A stretch of 64,000 nt of DNA from Geobacteraceae bacterium (GCA_024641085.1 JAHEDT010000001.1:1-64000), one strand, 5' to 3'; counted from the first letter of the stretch, positions 32,486 through 40,541 are shown. A program made the numbers and translations. The notes: generated by a model not told the origin, from the letters alone.

Positions 32486-33176
32486 ACCTGTTGACAAGGT
32501 GGATAACTCTGCAAACCGCAATATTTTTACTCATAACGGTGCGGTCATCGGTGTGTTTGCCAAGCAACCGGTCCCCGGCCAGGTCAAGACCCGTCTGACC
32601 CCGACGCTGACCGCCGAACAGGCTTGTCGGCTCTATGACGTCGTGCTGCGGGAGACGGTCGCGCATCTGCGTACTGCCGGATTGCCACTAATGATCTGCT
32701 ATTCCGGCCAGCGGGAGTGGTTCCGCACCATCTTTCCCGACCTGCCGCTGCTTGCCCAGTCCGGAAAGGACCTGGGCGACCGCATGCGCCATGCCGTAAA
32801 GTCGCTTTTTGCTGTTGGCTACGGACCGGTCCTGCTGGCGGGTTCCGACAGCCCGGACCTGCCCATTGCCCTGCTCAAGCAGGCCGTGGAGCGACTGCGC
32901 GACCAGGATGTCGCCGTGGTTCCCTGCCATGATGGCGGCTATACCCTGGTCGGCATGCGGCGACCGTTCACGGAGCTGTTTGAAGGGATTCCCTGGAGCA
33001 CCGCCCAGGTTCTGGCGGTGACCCGTCAGCGCAGCCGCGAACTTGGCCTGACTCTACATGAAACGGAGGCCTGGCACGACCTGGACGAGCTTGCCGACCT
33101 GCGACAGCTGGTGGCGCGGGCTCCGGACTCCAAGACCGCGCGCCATATTCTGACAACCTTGAATGAACTGTTCTAA
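32472..33176 (+). CDS. DUF2064 / TIGR04282-type glycosyltransferase-like protein
   Basis: A 234-residue nucleotidyl/glycosyltransferase-fold protein with the family start VIGVFAKQPVPGQVKTRL, the GDRMRHAV motif, LLAGSDSPDLP (metal-binding DSD) and the CHDGGYTLVGMR block. Members resemble MobA and CofC; the substrate is unknown. The ATG at 32472 overlaps folE2 by 14 bases. The first 20 or so residues are encoded by the DnaA-box-like repeat, so the true start may lie downstream. Confidence 0.85.
   Translation: MVVDKPVDKVDNSANRNIFTHNGAVIGVFAKQPVPGQVKTRLTPTLTAEQACRLYDVVLRETVAHLRTAGLPLMICYSGQREWFRTIFPDLPLLAQSGKDLGDRMRHAVKSLFAVGYGPVLLAGSDSPDLPIALLKQAVERLRDQDVAVVPCHDGGYTLVGMRRPFTELFEGIPWSTAQVLAVTRQRSRELGLTLHETEAWHDLDELADLRQLVARAPDSKTARHILTTLNELF
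32475..32508 (+). promoter_or_regulatory. Second copy of the DnaA-box-like cluster
   Basis: CGTGGATAA (32477-32485), TGTTGACAA (32489-32497) and GGTGGATAA (32498-32506) have the same spacing and orientation as the cluster before nth, with 28 of 34 bases identical. It overlaps the end of folE2 and the first codons of the DUF2064 gene, and includes a TTGACA hexamer that could be a -35. Confidence 0.45.
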
Positions 33177-33205
33177 ACCACAGACAGAAAAGCGGGTCGA
33201 GCCGG

Positions 33206-33234
33206 TTGACTTGCCGCCGACACTGCCCGATAAT
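33206..33234 (+). promoter_or_regulatory. Promoter of the tol-pal cluster
   Basis: TTGACT (33206-33211) and GATAAT (33229-33234) are separated by exactly 17 bases, 69 bases before tolQ. Both hexamers match sigma-70 at five of six positions. It is the only good promoter seen before tolQ. Confidence 0.75.
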
Positions 33235-33302
33235 CAAGCAATGCTCTCTGCTGGCGGCGGCGTAAAACGACCGAGTCGTCCAACTTTTTAAGGAGAATCC
33301 TC

Positions 33303-33977
33303 TTGGAACTGGTACTCAATGCCGGACCGGTGGTTAAACTGGTCCTGCTGATTCTGGTCTACTTTTCAGTGGTCTCATGGGCCATCATTTTCTACAAGCA
33401 GCTGGTGATTTTTAGGGCGATGCGCGATTCGGAGCGCTTTCTCGATTTTTTCTGGTCGAAGAAACGCTTCGATGCCATCGGCCAGGGGCTCGACCACTAT
33501 CGGCACTCCCCACTGACCGTGCTGTTTCGTGAAGTCTACCGCGAGCTGGCCCAGAACCGACGCCAGACCGAAGGCCAGGAGGCTGACAACCTGGTGGCCG
33601 ACCTCGGTGAGCAAGAGCGGGTCGCCAGGGTGCTGCGTCGCTCGACCACATCGGAAAGCCACCGTCTCGAGAAATACCTCTCTTTTCTCGCCACCACCGG
33701 TTCGGCCGCCCCATTCATCGGTCTGTTCGGCACGGTCTGGGGGATCATGGATGCCTTCCATGGCATCGGCACCAGTGGCAGTGCCTCGCTGGCCGTGGTT
33801 GCTCCGGGAATTTCCGAAGCTCTGGTCGCGACCGCAATCGGCCTGGTCGCGGCGATCCCCGCGGTCATCGGCTACAACCACTTTGTCAACAAGATCAATG
33901 TCCTGACGGGCGAAATGGATAATTTCAGCCAGGAGATGCTGAATATCGTCCAGCGCATGAGCAGCCGGGTGCACTGA
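33303..33977 (+). CDS. tolQ: Tol-Pal system proton channel subunit TolQ
   Basis: Inner-membrane ion-channel protein of the Tol-Pal envelope machine, homologous to ExbB and MotA. The 224-residue product starts at a TTG with AAGGAG 7 bases upstream. It has a first helix (KLVLLILVYFSVVSWAIIFY) and two later helices within TTGSAAPFIGLFGTVWGIM and ISEALVATAIGLVAAIPAVI, the conserved MotA/TolQ/ExbB region. tolR follows by one base. Confidence 0.96.
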   Translation: MELVLNAGPVVKLVLLILVYFSVVSWAIIFYKQLVIFRAMRDSERFLDFFWSKKRFDAIGQGLDHYRHSPLTVLFREVYRELAQNRRQTEGQEADNLVADLGEQERVARVLRRSTTSESHRLEKYLSFLATTGSAAPFIGLFGTVWGIMDAFHGIGTSGSASLAVVAPGISEALVATAIGLVAAIPAVIGYNHFVNKINVLTGEMDNFSQEMLNIVQRMSSRVH

Positions 33978-33978
33978 A

Positions 33979-34401
33979 ATGGAAGTGGGTCAGAACAGCA
34001 ACCGCCGGCGCACTGTGTTGGCACAGATCAACGTGACGCCCTTTGTCGACGTCATGCTGGTCTTGCTGATCATTTTCATGATTACCGCACCGATGATGGA
34101 AAAAGGGGTCGACGTCGCCCTGCCGGAAGTGGAAAACGCCCCGAATCTCTCGGCCGTCAAGGAGCCTCTGATCATCACCGTGACCCAAAAGGGGCAGATC
34201 ATGGTCGGCAGCAGCCGGGTCGACAGCCCGACCAAGCTGACTCCGGTTCTTCAGCAGGTTTTGAGTGAACGGGATGACAAGACCGTCTTCCTTGAAGCGG
34301 ACAAGGCCGTGCCCTACGGGCACGTGGTTCAGGTTATGGCTGCCATCAAGCGAGCCGGGGTCTCCAAGCTCGGCATGGTTGCCCAGGAGCCGGAAAAATA
34401 G
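33979..34401 (+). CDS. tolR: Tol-Pal system protein TolR
   Basis: ExbD-family partner of TolQ. The 140-residue protein has a short cytoplasmic tail, one membrane helix with the key channel aspartate (INVTPFVDVMLVLLIIFMIT) and a periplasmic domain ending in the D/E-rich YGHVVQVMAAIKRAGVSKLG motif. It lies immediately after tolQ. Length is normal for the family. Confidence 0.96.
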   Translation: MEVGQNSNRRRTVLAQINVTPFVDVMLVLLIIFMITAPMMEKGVDVALPEVENAPNLSAVKEPLIITVTQKGQIMVGSSRVDSPTKLTPVLQQVLSERDDKTVFLEADKAVPYGHVVQVMAAIKRAGVSKLGMVAQEPEK

Positions 34402-34452
34402 CCGGATTATGAGAGTTCGTCGCGAACCCGGATCAAGCAAGCGAGCCGTCTG

Positions 34453-35331
34453 ATGTCCGTTGTGCCTTTGCACTCCAACAATGCGTTTCACCAGGACCCG
34501 AAATTTGGTCGTCTGCTGCTGCTTTCACTGATCGTCCACGTCGTGGTCTGGGCAGTGTTCACCGGTGGCTGGTTCGGCGTCAGTCAGCGCCCCAAACCGC
34601 CAGTCTACTATGTCGATCTGATTCACAAACCGGTCCTCAACCCACAGGCGGGCCGGCCCGAGCCACGTCCGGCCAGCAAGCCGAAGCCGGAACCCGTCAA
34701 GAGTGCGGCCGTGACTCCGAGTGCACCCAAGGAGCCGGCCAAGCCGGTCGCCAAGATCCCTCCCAAGCCGCCCGAGGTTGTCGTTCCGAAACCGACACCG
34801 AAACCGGAACCGAAACCAGCAGCCAAGCCAGTACCAAAGCCGGCCGCGGAGCCGGACCGGCGGACCGAGCAGAAACTGCAGAACGCCCTCGACGAGATTC
34901 GTGAGCGGCAGAAACACGAGGCGGAGCGGGATGCACTCAAGGAGCGATTGGCCAAGCTGAGCGAATCGGTCAATGCCGCCGCGACCGTGCCAGCCGATGT
35001 GCCGGTCGGCATGCCGGATGGCCAGGGCAATGAGGTGGGAGTCAGCGCGTTGGCTTTCGTACAGGCCTTCATTCAGCAAAACTGGGTGCTGTCACCCTAC
35101 CTGCTTGACCAGTCGCGGATCGCCAATATCGAGGCCAAGGCGACCCTGGCTTATTCTGCTTCCGGGAAGCTGGTGCGCTTCCGGATCAATAGTCCTTCGG
35201 GAAACCAGCAGTTCGACGACTCGTTGAAACGCGCCATCACCAAGTCTGACCAGTTGCCCCAAGGCCTGCCGAAGGACCTGGAGCTGGTCGTGACTTTCAA
35301 CCTCAAAGACATCGCTGCGGCGAGGAGATAA
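34453..35331 (+). CDS. tolA: TolA-like protein (TonB C-terminal domain)
   Basis: Links TolQR to TolB/Pal and the outer membrane. The 292-residue protein has one N-terminal membrane helix (LLLLSLIVHVVVWAVFTGGW) and a long Pro/Lys-rich region of KP, EP and KPEPK repeats (about residues 60-135). A charged helix follows, then a TonB-type C-terminal domain (VQAFIQQNWVLSP to VVTFNLKD). It is shorter than Escherichia coli TolA. Position between tolR and tolB fixes the call. Confidence 0.88.
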   Translation: MSVVPLHSNNAFHQDPKFGRLLLLSLIVHVVVWAVFTGGWFGVSQRPKPPVYYVDLIHKPVLNPQAGRPEPRPASKPKPEPVKSAAVTPSAPKEPAKPVAKIPPKPPEVVVPKPTPKPEPKPAAKPVPKPAAEPDRRTEQKLQNALDEIRERQKHEAERDALKERLAKLSESVNAAATVPADVPVGMPDGQGNEVGVSALAFVQAFIQQNWVLSPYLLDQSRIANIEAKATLAYSASGKLVRFRINSPSGNQQFDDSLKRAITKSDQLPQGLPKDLELVVTFNLKDIAAARR

Positions 35332-35333
35332 AC

Positions 35334-36632
35334 ATGTTTGTGCGTTGGATTGTTCTGCTTGTGGCCTGCTGTGCCCTGCCCTGGTCGGTCAGGGCGGCCA
35401 CGGAAATCGAAATTTCAGCACCCGGTGAGCAGTCGATCCCGCTGGCCCTCACGCAATTTCTGCCGGACCAGGGTCCGCAATCGGCCCGGGTCGCCGCAGA
35501 GATCAACGAGGTGCTTAACGCCGACCTCGACCTTTCGGGGCTGTTCCGCTTCGTCGACCCGGCCGCTTTTCTCGATGACGCCGGGCGCATCAGCCTGCTC
35601 AGCAACCAGGTCAATTTTCCGCAATGGCGGATGCTCGGCGCGGAAACCCTGATCAAGGGCAGTTATTCCCTGACCGGGGAGCAGCTGGTCGTCGAGGCGC
35701 GCCTCTTTGATATCGTCAACCGCCGCCTGTTGACCGGACGCCGCTACGTCGGCGAGGTCAAGGATGTCCGGCGGATGGCGCATGCTTTTGCCGACCTCGT
35801 GCTCAAGGCGCTGACCGGTGAGGAGGGTCCGTTCAGTTCCCGCATCGCATACATATCCAACCAGACCGGTCACCCTGAGCTCTGGTTGATGGACGTCGAC
35901 GGCAAGCGCCCGATCCGGCTGACCGATCATCGCTCGATCGTGCTCAACCCGGATTTTTCACCACGCGGCAAGGAGATCCTCTTTACCTCTTACCGGGCCA
36001 ACAATCCCGACCTTTACCGCAAGGAGATCTATTCCGGCAAGGAGGCCAGGTTGTCCTACCGGCCGGGGCTCAACGTCGCCGGCCGCATGGCGCCGAACGA
36101 ACGCGAGATCGCCCTGACCCTTTCCAAGGACGGCAATCCGGAAATCTACCTGGTCGATATCAGCGGCCGGGTCCTCAAGCGGATTACCGACAACTGGGGG
36201 ATTGACAGTGACCCCAGCTGGAGCCCCGACGGCAGCCGGATGGCTTTTGTCTCCAATCGTCAGGGCAACCCGCACATCTTTATCGCCGATATCTTTACCG
36301 GCAAGGCGGAGAGGTTGACAACCCAGGGCAAGTACAATGCCACGCCGGCCTGGAACCCGAAAGGCGACCGTATCGCTTTTACCCGCCAGGAGGGTGGTCG
36401 TTTTGACATCTATACGATCAAAACCGACGGCACCGACGAGCGTCGCCTGACGTTCGGACCGGGCAACAGCGAGCATCCCCGTTGGAGCCCCGACAGCCGC
36501 TTCATCGTCTATTCGTCAGATAAAAGCGGCAACCGGGCAATCTACGTCATGCGTGCCGACGGCACCGGGGCGCGGCGCCTGACGACCCTCGAAAGCGACA
36601 GCCGCCATCCGGCCTGGTCCACCCGTTGGTAG
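35334..36632 (+). CDS. tolB: Tol-Pal system periplasmic protein TolB
   Basis: Periplasmic beta-propeller that binds Pal and TolA. The 432-residue product has a signal peptide (FVRWIVLLVACCALPWSVRA), an N-terminal alpha/beta domain and WD40-like PD40 repeats such as DPSWSPDGSRMAFVSNRQG and HPRWSPDSRFIVYSSD. GAGGAG overlaps the tolA end. Family length and motif count are normal. Confidence 0.96.
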   Translation: MFVRWIVLLVACCALPWSVRAATEIEISAPGEQSIPLALTQFLPDQGPQSARVAAEINEVLNADLDLSGLFRFVDPAAFLDDAGRISLLSNQVNFPQWRMLGAETLIKGSYSLTGEQLVVEARLFDIVNRRLLTGRRYVGEVKDVRRMAHAFADLVLKALTGEEGPFSSRIAYISNQTGHPELWLMDVDGKRPIRLTDHRSIVLNPDFSPRGKEILFTSYRANNPDLYRKEIYSGKEARLSYRPGLNVAGRMAPNEREIALTLSKDGNPEIYLVDISGRVLKRITDNWGIDSDPSWSPDGSRMAFVSNRQGNPHIFIADIFTGKAERLTTQGKYNATPAWNPKGDRIAFTRQEGGRFDIYTIKTDGTDERRLTFGPGNSEHPRWSPDSRFIVYSSDKSGNRAIYVMRADGTGARRLTTLESDSRHPAWSTRW

Positions 36633-36639
36633 CAGATGG

Positions 36640-36668
36640 TTGTTATTTCTGTAAGAGCTCGTTATAAT
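36640..36668 (+). promoter_or_regulatory. Putative pal promoter
   Basis: TTGTTA (36640-36645) and a perfect TATAAT (36663-36668) lie 17 bases apart in the tolB-pal gap. It would start an RNA near 36675 and allow pal and cpoB to be made apart from tolQRAB. Confidence 0.7.
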
Positions 36669-36691
36669 GCGCCCTCAAAAGATTATATGTG

Positions 36692-36714
36692 CTCCTCTGC
36701 CGATGTCAGAGGAG
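36692..36714 (+). promoter_or_regulatory. Hairpin in the pal leader
   Basis: An 8-bp stem (CTCCTCTG / CAGAGGAG) with a 7-base loop lies in the leader, upstream of the pal ribosome site. A 17-codon frame beginning at 36688 runs through it and stops one base before the GGAG of pal. It could stabilise the message or tune translation. Confidence 0.4.
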
Positions 36715-36750
36715 ATGCTATGAACCCCTGCCAAATGTAAGGAGTCTAAA

Positions 36751-37287
36751 ATGAAAGTAATGCAGATGCTCAAGGTTTCCATGGTCGTTCTTTTTCTCTG
36801 CGGTGGTCTGATCGGCTGTTCTACCACTCCGCCGGTCACCCAGATGGATGATCAGGCCAAGGTCACCCAAGCCGACATGAGCCAGCAGGCCGAAGCCAAG
36901 GGTGTCGATGAGGGGGCGGTGAAGAGCGAAGCCGTGCCGAGCCATGATGCTGTCGCCGGTCTGGAGCGTATATATTTCGATTTCGACCAGTTCACTCTCT
37001 CTGCCGACGCCCGCCGCATCCTCGGTGAAAATGCCAAGTACCTGAATGCCAACAATGGCCTCCAGGTGGTGATCGAAGGGCACTGCGACGAGCGCGGTTC
37101 CGATGAATACAACCTGGCCCTCGGCGAAAGTCGTGCCCTGGCGGCGAAGAACTACCTGGTTTCCCTGGGAATCGACGCCAAGCGCATTTCCGTGATCTCC
37201 TACGGTGAAGAGAAGCCCCTGGTCAGTGGCTCCAGCGAAGAAGCCTGGGCACAAAATCGCCGTGCAGAATTCAAGGCCGTTCACTAA
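36751..37287 (+). CDS. pal: Peptidoglycan-associated lipoprotein Pal
   Basis: Outer-membrane lipoprotein that binds peptidoglycan and is recruited by Tol during division. The 178-residue product has a lipoprotein signal ending LIGC (Cys about residue 24), a linker and an OmpA-C domain. That domain carries IYFDFDQFTLSADARRIL and the peptidoglycan-binding IEGHCDERGSDEYNLALGE. TAAGGAG precedes the ATG. Confidence 0.97.
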   Translation: MKVMQMLKVSMVVLFLCGGLIGCSTTPPVTQMDDQAKVTQADMSQQAEAKGVDEGAVKSEAVPSHDAVAGLERIYFDFDQFTLSADARRILGENAKYLNANNGLQVVIEGHCDERGSDEYNLALGESRALAAKNYLVSLGIDAKRISVISYGEEKPLVSGSSEEAWAQNRRAEFKAVH

Positions 37288-37334
37288 AAGGATGATCGCA
37301 GCGCAGCATGCAGCGCTGCTCTGGGAGTAACGAC

Positions 37335-38198
37335 ATGTCTCGAATTGGTCTCTTGTGCCTACTGCTTGTCACCCTGCTGTTGAGTGGTTGCATGGTCACC
37401 CAGCAGGATCTTCAGATGCAGCGTGATCTTCTGGAAATGAAGCGCCGCCTGGGCGATGCAGAACGGGCTCTCAAGGAACTGCAGGACGATTCGGCCGGCG
37501 GGGTCCGGGCCCATGTCGAAACCCTGGCGCGCAACCAGGCCGACTTCCAGGCTGAACTTGACAACGTGCGTGTTGACCTGCAATCGATGCAGGGGCGCAC
37601 CGGTGACCAGTCGCGAATCAACGATGAACTGCGTCAGGACCTTACCCTGTTGCGCGATGAGTTGAGCCTGCAGGTTGCCGATCAAGAGAAGCGCCTGGCT
37701 CAGCTGGAGAGCGGTGCGCCGATGGTCAAGACTCCGGCGGCTCAACCCGCTCCGGTGGCTGGCCCACCGGTTGTTCCAAGCGCGCCTCCGGTCGCGTCCG
37801 CACCCCAGTCGACCCCATCGGGGGAGAGTGCGGCGGAGCTCTATGATCGGGCACTGAAACAAATCCGCCAGGACCAGCAGTATGCTGCCGGCCGCGAATT
37901 GATGGAAACGTTTCTCAAGCGTTACCCGGGGGATGCCCTGGCCGTCAACGCCGCTTACTGGGTCGGTGAAACCTATTACGCCGAGAAAAACTACGAGAAG
38001 GCGATCCTGCAGTTTGAAGACATCATTCAGAAACAGGGCGATCATCCCAAGGTTGCCTCGGCAATGCTCAAGGAGGCCCTGGCATTCGAAGCCAGCGGTG
38101 ATATGGCGACCGGCAAGCTGCTGCTGCAGCGGGTGATCGAACGCTTTCCGCTCTCCTCCGAGGCGGCCAAGGCCAAGGAAAAGTTGCGGGGCCAGTGA
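37335..38198 (+). CDS. cpoB: Cell division coordinator CpoB / YbgF
   Basis: Periplasmic TPR protein that coordinates peptidoglycan synthesis with Tol constriction. The start at 37335 (MSRIGLLCLLLVTLLLSGC) has GGGAG upstream and gives a 287-residue protein. The signal carries a lipobox (LSGC), so unlike Escherichia coli CpoB it is probably lipidated. A coiled coil (about 25-130), a Pro-rich linker and TPRs follow (AAELYDRALKQIRQDQQYAAG; NYEKAILQFEDIIQK). It ends the tol-pal cluster. Confidence 0.94.
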   Translation: MSRIGLLCLLLVTLLLSGCMVTQQDLQMQRDLLEMKRRLGDAERALKELQDDSAGGVRAHVETLARNQADFQAELDNVRVDLQSMQGRTGDQSRINDELRQDLTLLRDELSLQVADQEKRLAQLESGAPMVKTPAAQPAPVAGPPVVPSAPPVASAPQSTPSGESAAELYDRALKQIRQDQQYAAGRELMETFLKRYPGDALAVNAAYWVGETYYAEKNYEKAILQFEDIIQKQGDHPKVASAMLKEALAFEASGDMATGKLLLQRVIERFPLSSEAAKAKEKLRGQ

Positions 38199-38233
38199 AA
38201 CCGAGGTGCAATAGCCGGCTTAGTAAAAAAGGG

Positions 38234-38263
38234 TTGACAAGGTGGTCTTGGTCAGTTTATAAG
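38234..38263 (+). promoter_or_regulatory. tRNA promoter
   Basis: A perfect TTGACA (38234-38239) and TATAAG (38258-38263), 18 bases apart, end 11 bases before tRNA-Lys. The strength fits a stable-RNA promoter driving both tRNAs. Confidence 0.8.
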
Positions 38264-38274
38264 ACGCCTTCTGT

Positions 38275-38350
38275 GTGCCGCTAGCTCAGTAGGTAGAGCA
38301 TCTGACTTTTAATCAGATGGTCGTAGGTTCGATCCCTACGCGGCACACCA
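38275..38350 (+). tRNA. tRNA-Lys (anticodon TTT)
   Basis: A 76-base tRNA with a 7-bp acceptor stem (GTGCCGC/GCGGCAC), an anticodon stem ATCTGA/TCAGAT enclosing CTTTTAA (anticodon TTT), the T-loop GGTTCGATCC and an encoded CCA. It shares a promoter with tRNA-Glu 55 bases downstream. Confidence 0.97.
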
Positions 38351-38405
38351 TTTTCAAACCCGTACGTTGCAGGAACCTTTCCTGCTAGGTACTTAGAAGT
38401 CTTAA

Positions 38406-38483
38406 GTCCCTATCGTCTAGCCTGGCCCAGGACACCGGCCTTTCACGCCGGCGACGGGGGTTCGAATCCCCCTGGGGACGCCA
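38406..38483 (+). tRNA. tRNA-Glu (anticodon TTC)
   Basis: A 78-base tRNA with acceptor GTCCCTA/TGGGGAC and an anticodon stem CCGGC/GCCGG enclosing CTTTCAC (anticodon TTC). The T arm is GGGGGTTCGAATCCCCC and CCA is encoded. It is followed by a terminator. Confidence 0.97.
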
Positions 38484-38492
38484 CAAAAAGTC

Positions 38493-38526
38493 AAAAGCCC
38501 TTCCGTTTCATGCGGAGGGGCTTTTT
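38493..38526 (+). terminator. Rho-independent terminator after the tRNA pair
   Basis: A 12-bp stem (AAAGCCCTTCCG / CGGAGGGGCTTT, one G-T pair) with a 7-base loop and a T run lies 10 bases after tRNA-Glu. Confidence 0.88.
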
Positions 38527-38660
38527 GCGTTGGTGGAGGTGTTTGCTGGTGCGAGGGCAAGGGTCGCAATTACAATCCGGGTTTGATTTGTGGCTTCTTC
38601 TGAAAGACTTTTTGCCTGGCAGAGGCCTTTCAGACGTTGCGTAGCCTAAAATTCACGTTT

Positions 38661-38689
38661 TTTTCACAATTTTTCCACGCTTCTATAAC
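38661..38689 (+). promoter_or_regulatory. Putative promoter of a small RNA
   Basis: TTTTCA (38661-38666) and TATAAC (38684-38689) are separated by 17 bases in an AT-rich stretch. The predicted start is near 38696, about 200 bases before a strong terminator and with no gene between. Confidence 0.5.
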
Positions 38690-38695
38690 ACTCGG

Positions 38696-38901
38696 TCCTT
38701 TAATATGCAGACCATATAAGAACTTCAACCACTGGCGTGTCGCTGTCCCAGAGCCATTGAGCGGAATCCTGACCGCTTCAAATGGCACTACCACTCTGGA
38801 ACGAAACAAGTGGTCGAGGTTTCGAAAAGAACCAGCGCTGTTTCATCATCCACAATCATTTGCCTCCAGGGTCTCAATTAGTTTTTTGAGACCCTTTTTT
38901 T
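38696..38901 (+). ncRNA. Candidate ~200-nt small RNA
   Basis: A promoter-like signal and a strong terminator bracket about 206 bases with no credible frame. The segment folds into a long rod: an outer stem (AACTTCAACCACT with AGTGGTCGAGGTT), an internal loop, then CCAGAG/CTCTGG and CCATT-GAGCGG/CCGCTTC-A-AATGG around an apical loop. Length and rod shape resemble 6S RNA, but I cannot confirm conserved 6S positions. It may be another family or a new one. Confidence 0.5.
38869..38901 (+). terminator. Strong rho-independent terminator
   Basis: A perfect 9-bp stem (GGGTCTCAA / TTGAGACCC) with an 8-base loop is followed by seven T. No protein gene lies upstream as far as the tRNA terminator, so it should end a non-coding transcript. 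Confidence 0.88.
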
Positions 38902-39116
38902 GCGCTTGTTGTGCAACCGATTGATCAAAATTGATCGGGATGCCCGGATTGACCCTGTCCAAAAGGGTTCACGACGACGGGAGGCCCCCAGGAACGTCTC
39001 ACAGTCAAAAGGTCTTACACAGCACAATTGGCGGAGCTTTATGCGTAGCAGGTTCTTCCCGGGCCACCGCCAAGGGACTTCTCGCAAAAATCTGACAAAA
39101 GCGCGATGGAGCCGGC
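38902..39116. other. Intergenic stretch before mscL, nothing recognised
   Basis: About 215 bases between the small-RNA terminator and the mscL promoter. Short frames exist but have no ribosome site or family likeness. I see no further RNA or repeat signal. Confidence 0.4.
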
Positions 39117-39143
39117 TTGATTCTCGCTACGAGCTGTTATAAT
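39117..39143 (+). promoter_or_regulatory. Putative mscL promoter
   Basis: TTGATT (39117-39122) and a perfect TATAAT (39138-39143) lie 15 bases apart, a short spacing. The perfect -10 about 95 bases before mscL makes it the best promoter candidate. Confidence 0.5.
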
Positions 39144-39238
39144 TCTCATCAGCAAGATTATAGTGCATGCGCGTTCAAGCCTGCTTCAGCAGGGGCTGGA
39201 CTCGCCTGGTCCGTTACTTTTGAAAGGAGAATTGAGTC

Positions 39239-39697
39239 ATGGGGATGGTCAAAGAGTTTAAAGAGTTCGCCGTCAAGGGGAATGTGGTCGACATGGCGGT
39301 CGGTATCATCATCGGCGGTGCCTTCGGGACGATCGTCAAGTCCCTGGTCGCCGATGTCATCATGCCGCCCATCGGCATGTTGCTCGGCAATGTCGATTTT
39401 TCAGAGCTTTTCCTGGTTCTCAACAACGGCAGTACGCCAGGGCCCTACGTCACCCTTGCAGATGCGCAGAAGGCTGGCGCCGTGACCATCAACTATGGCC
39501 TTTTCATCAACTCCGTGATCAGTTTCTTGATCGTAGCCTTCGCCGTATTCCTGCTGATCAGGGCGGTCAACAAAATGAAGCGCGAGGAAGTGGCTCCAGC
39601 GGTGGAGCCGACGACCCGCGACTGTCCGTACTGCTACTCGACGATTTCTTTGAAGGCTTCACGCTGCCCTCACTGCACTTCTGAAATCAGCTCCTAG
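39239..39697 (+). CDS. mscL: Large-conductance mechanosensitive channel with C-terminal zinc ribbon
   Basis: Opens under membrane tension to release solutes during osmotic downshock. The 152-residue protein has the N-terminal amphipathic helix, first helix [20 protein letters not shown], a periplasmic loop, the second helix (about 88-110) and the conserved basic cluster NKMKREE. Beyond it lies an added CPYC-x10-CPHC motif (Cys 129, 132, 143, 146), a likely zinc ribbon absent from Escherichia coli MscL. AAAGGAG precedes the ATG. Confidence 0.96.
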   Translation: MGMVKEFKEFAVKGNVVDMAVGIIIGGAFGTIVKSLVADVIMPPIGMLLGNVDFSELFLVLNNGSTPGPYVTLADAQKAGAVTINYGLFINSVISFLIVAFAVFLLIRAVNKMKREEVAPAVEPTTRDCPYCYSTISLKASRCPHCTSEISS

Positions 39698-39763
39698 TCG
39701 TCGCCCTCGACGTGCTGCCTGCTTGGGTTCTGTGGCGCGTCATGGATGACAAGCGGAACCCGC

Positions 39764-39791
39764 GGCCCGTGGCAAAGCTTTGCCGCGGGCC
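39764..39791. terminator. Long palindrome between mscL and rnhA
   Basis: GGCCCGTGGCAAAG and CTTTGCCGCGGGCC form a 14-bp stem with one T-G pair and no free loop. It lies 66 bases after mscL but has no T run, so it could be a weak or factor-dependent terminator, or a mobile-element scar. Confidence 0.4.
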
Positions 39792-39973
39792 ATTGGTTAT
39801 GCTCCTCCAGAACGGGAGCGTCCACTTGCTGACTCGCATATAGGACAACCCTGGCTGGCCGGTTGAAAAGAATTTAATCTGTCTCCGCCTTTATCGGGGC
39901 TGAATTACGAAAAGAGCTGTGTTAGGATATTCTCAGTTTTATGCCTTGGGTTCTCTGCGGGTAATTATAACGA

Positions 39974-40432
39974 ATGATTCAATCATCAGCCCCATTGGTG
40001 GAAATATTTTCCGACGGGGCCTGCTCCGGCAACCCCGGACCGGGTGGCTGGGGGACGATACTGCGTTGCGGGGAGCATGAGAAGGAGCTCTCCGGCTATG
40101 ATGCAGAGACCACTAACAACCGCATGGAGCTGATCGGTGCCATTGCCGGTTTCGAGGCGTTGACCCGCCCTTGCCACGTGCGATTGACCACGGACTCGGA
40201 ATATGTCAAAAAAGGCATGACCGAGTGGATTGAGGGCTGGGTCAGGCGCGACTGGAAGAATTCCCAGAAAAAACCGGTTGCCAACCGTGACCTCTGGGAG
40301 CGACTGCTGGAGCTGGCCGGTCAGCATCAGGTCGAATGGCACTGGGTGCGTGGCCATGATGGCCACGCCGAAAACGAGCGCTGCGACGCCCTGGCCAGGG
40401 CGGCCATCGAGGCGGGCAGGGCGGCTAACTGA
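39974..40432 (+). CDS. rnhA: Ribonuclease HI
   Basis: Cleaves RNA in RNA-DNA hybrids. The 152-residue length is typical. The start block [17 protein letters not shown] and the four catalytic acids are visible: Asp in FSDGAC, Glu in [10 protein letters not shown], Asp in TTDSEYV and Asp in ERCDALAR. The basic protrusion ([13 protein letters not shown]) is present. It stands alone between mscL and the nuo operon. Confidence 0.96.
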   Translation: MIQSSAPLVEIFSDGACSGNPGPGGWGTILRCGEHEKELSGYDAETTNNRMELIGAIAGFEALTRPCHVRLTTDSEYVKKGMTEWIEGWVRRDWKNSQKKPVANRDLWERLLELAGQHQVEWHWVRGHDGHAENERCDALARAAIEAGRAAN

Positions 40433-40446
40433 ACCGCCTCGGCGGA

Positions 40447-40474
40447 TGGACTTGGCCAGCTTTTATGCTAGGAT
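40447..40474 (+). promoter_or_regulatory. Putative nuo operon promoter
   Basis: TGGACT (40447-40452) and TAGGAT (40469-40474), 16 bases apart, each match sigma-70 at four of six positions. They lie 67 bases before nuoA in the rnhA-nuoA gap. Confidence 0.4.
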
Positions 40475-40541
40475 GTTTCGACCATTGAGGGTGTTTTGAC
40501 CCCGTTTGACGGAACCTTGTGAAAGAGCGGTTTACGTACCT

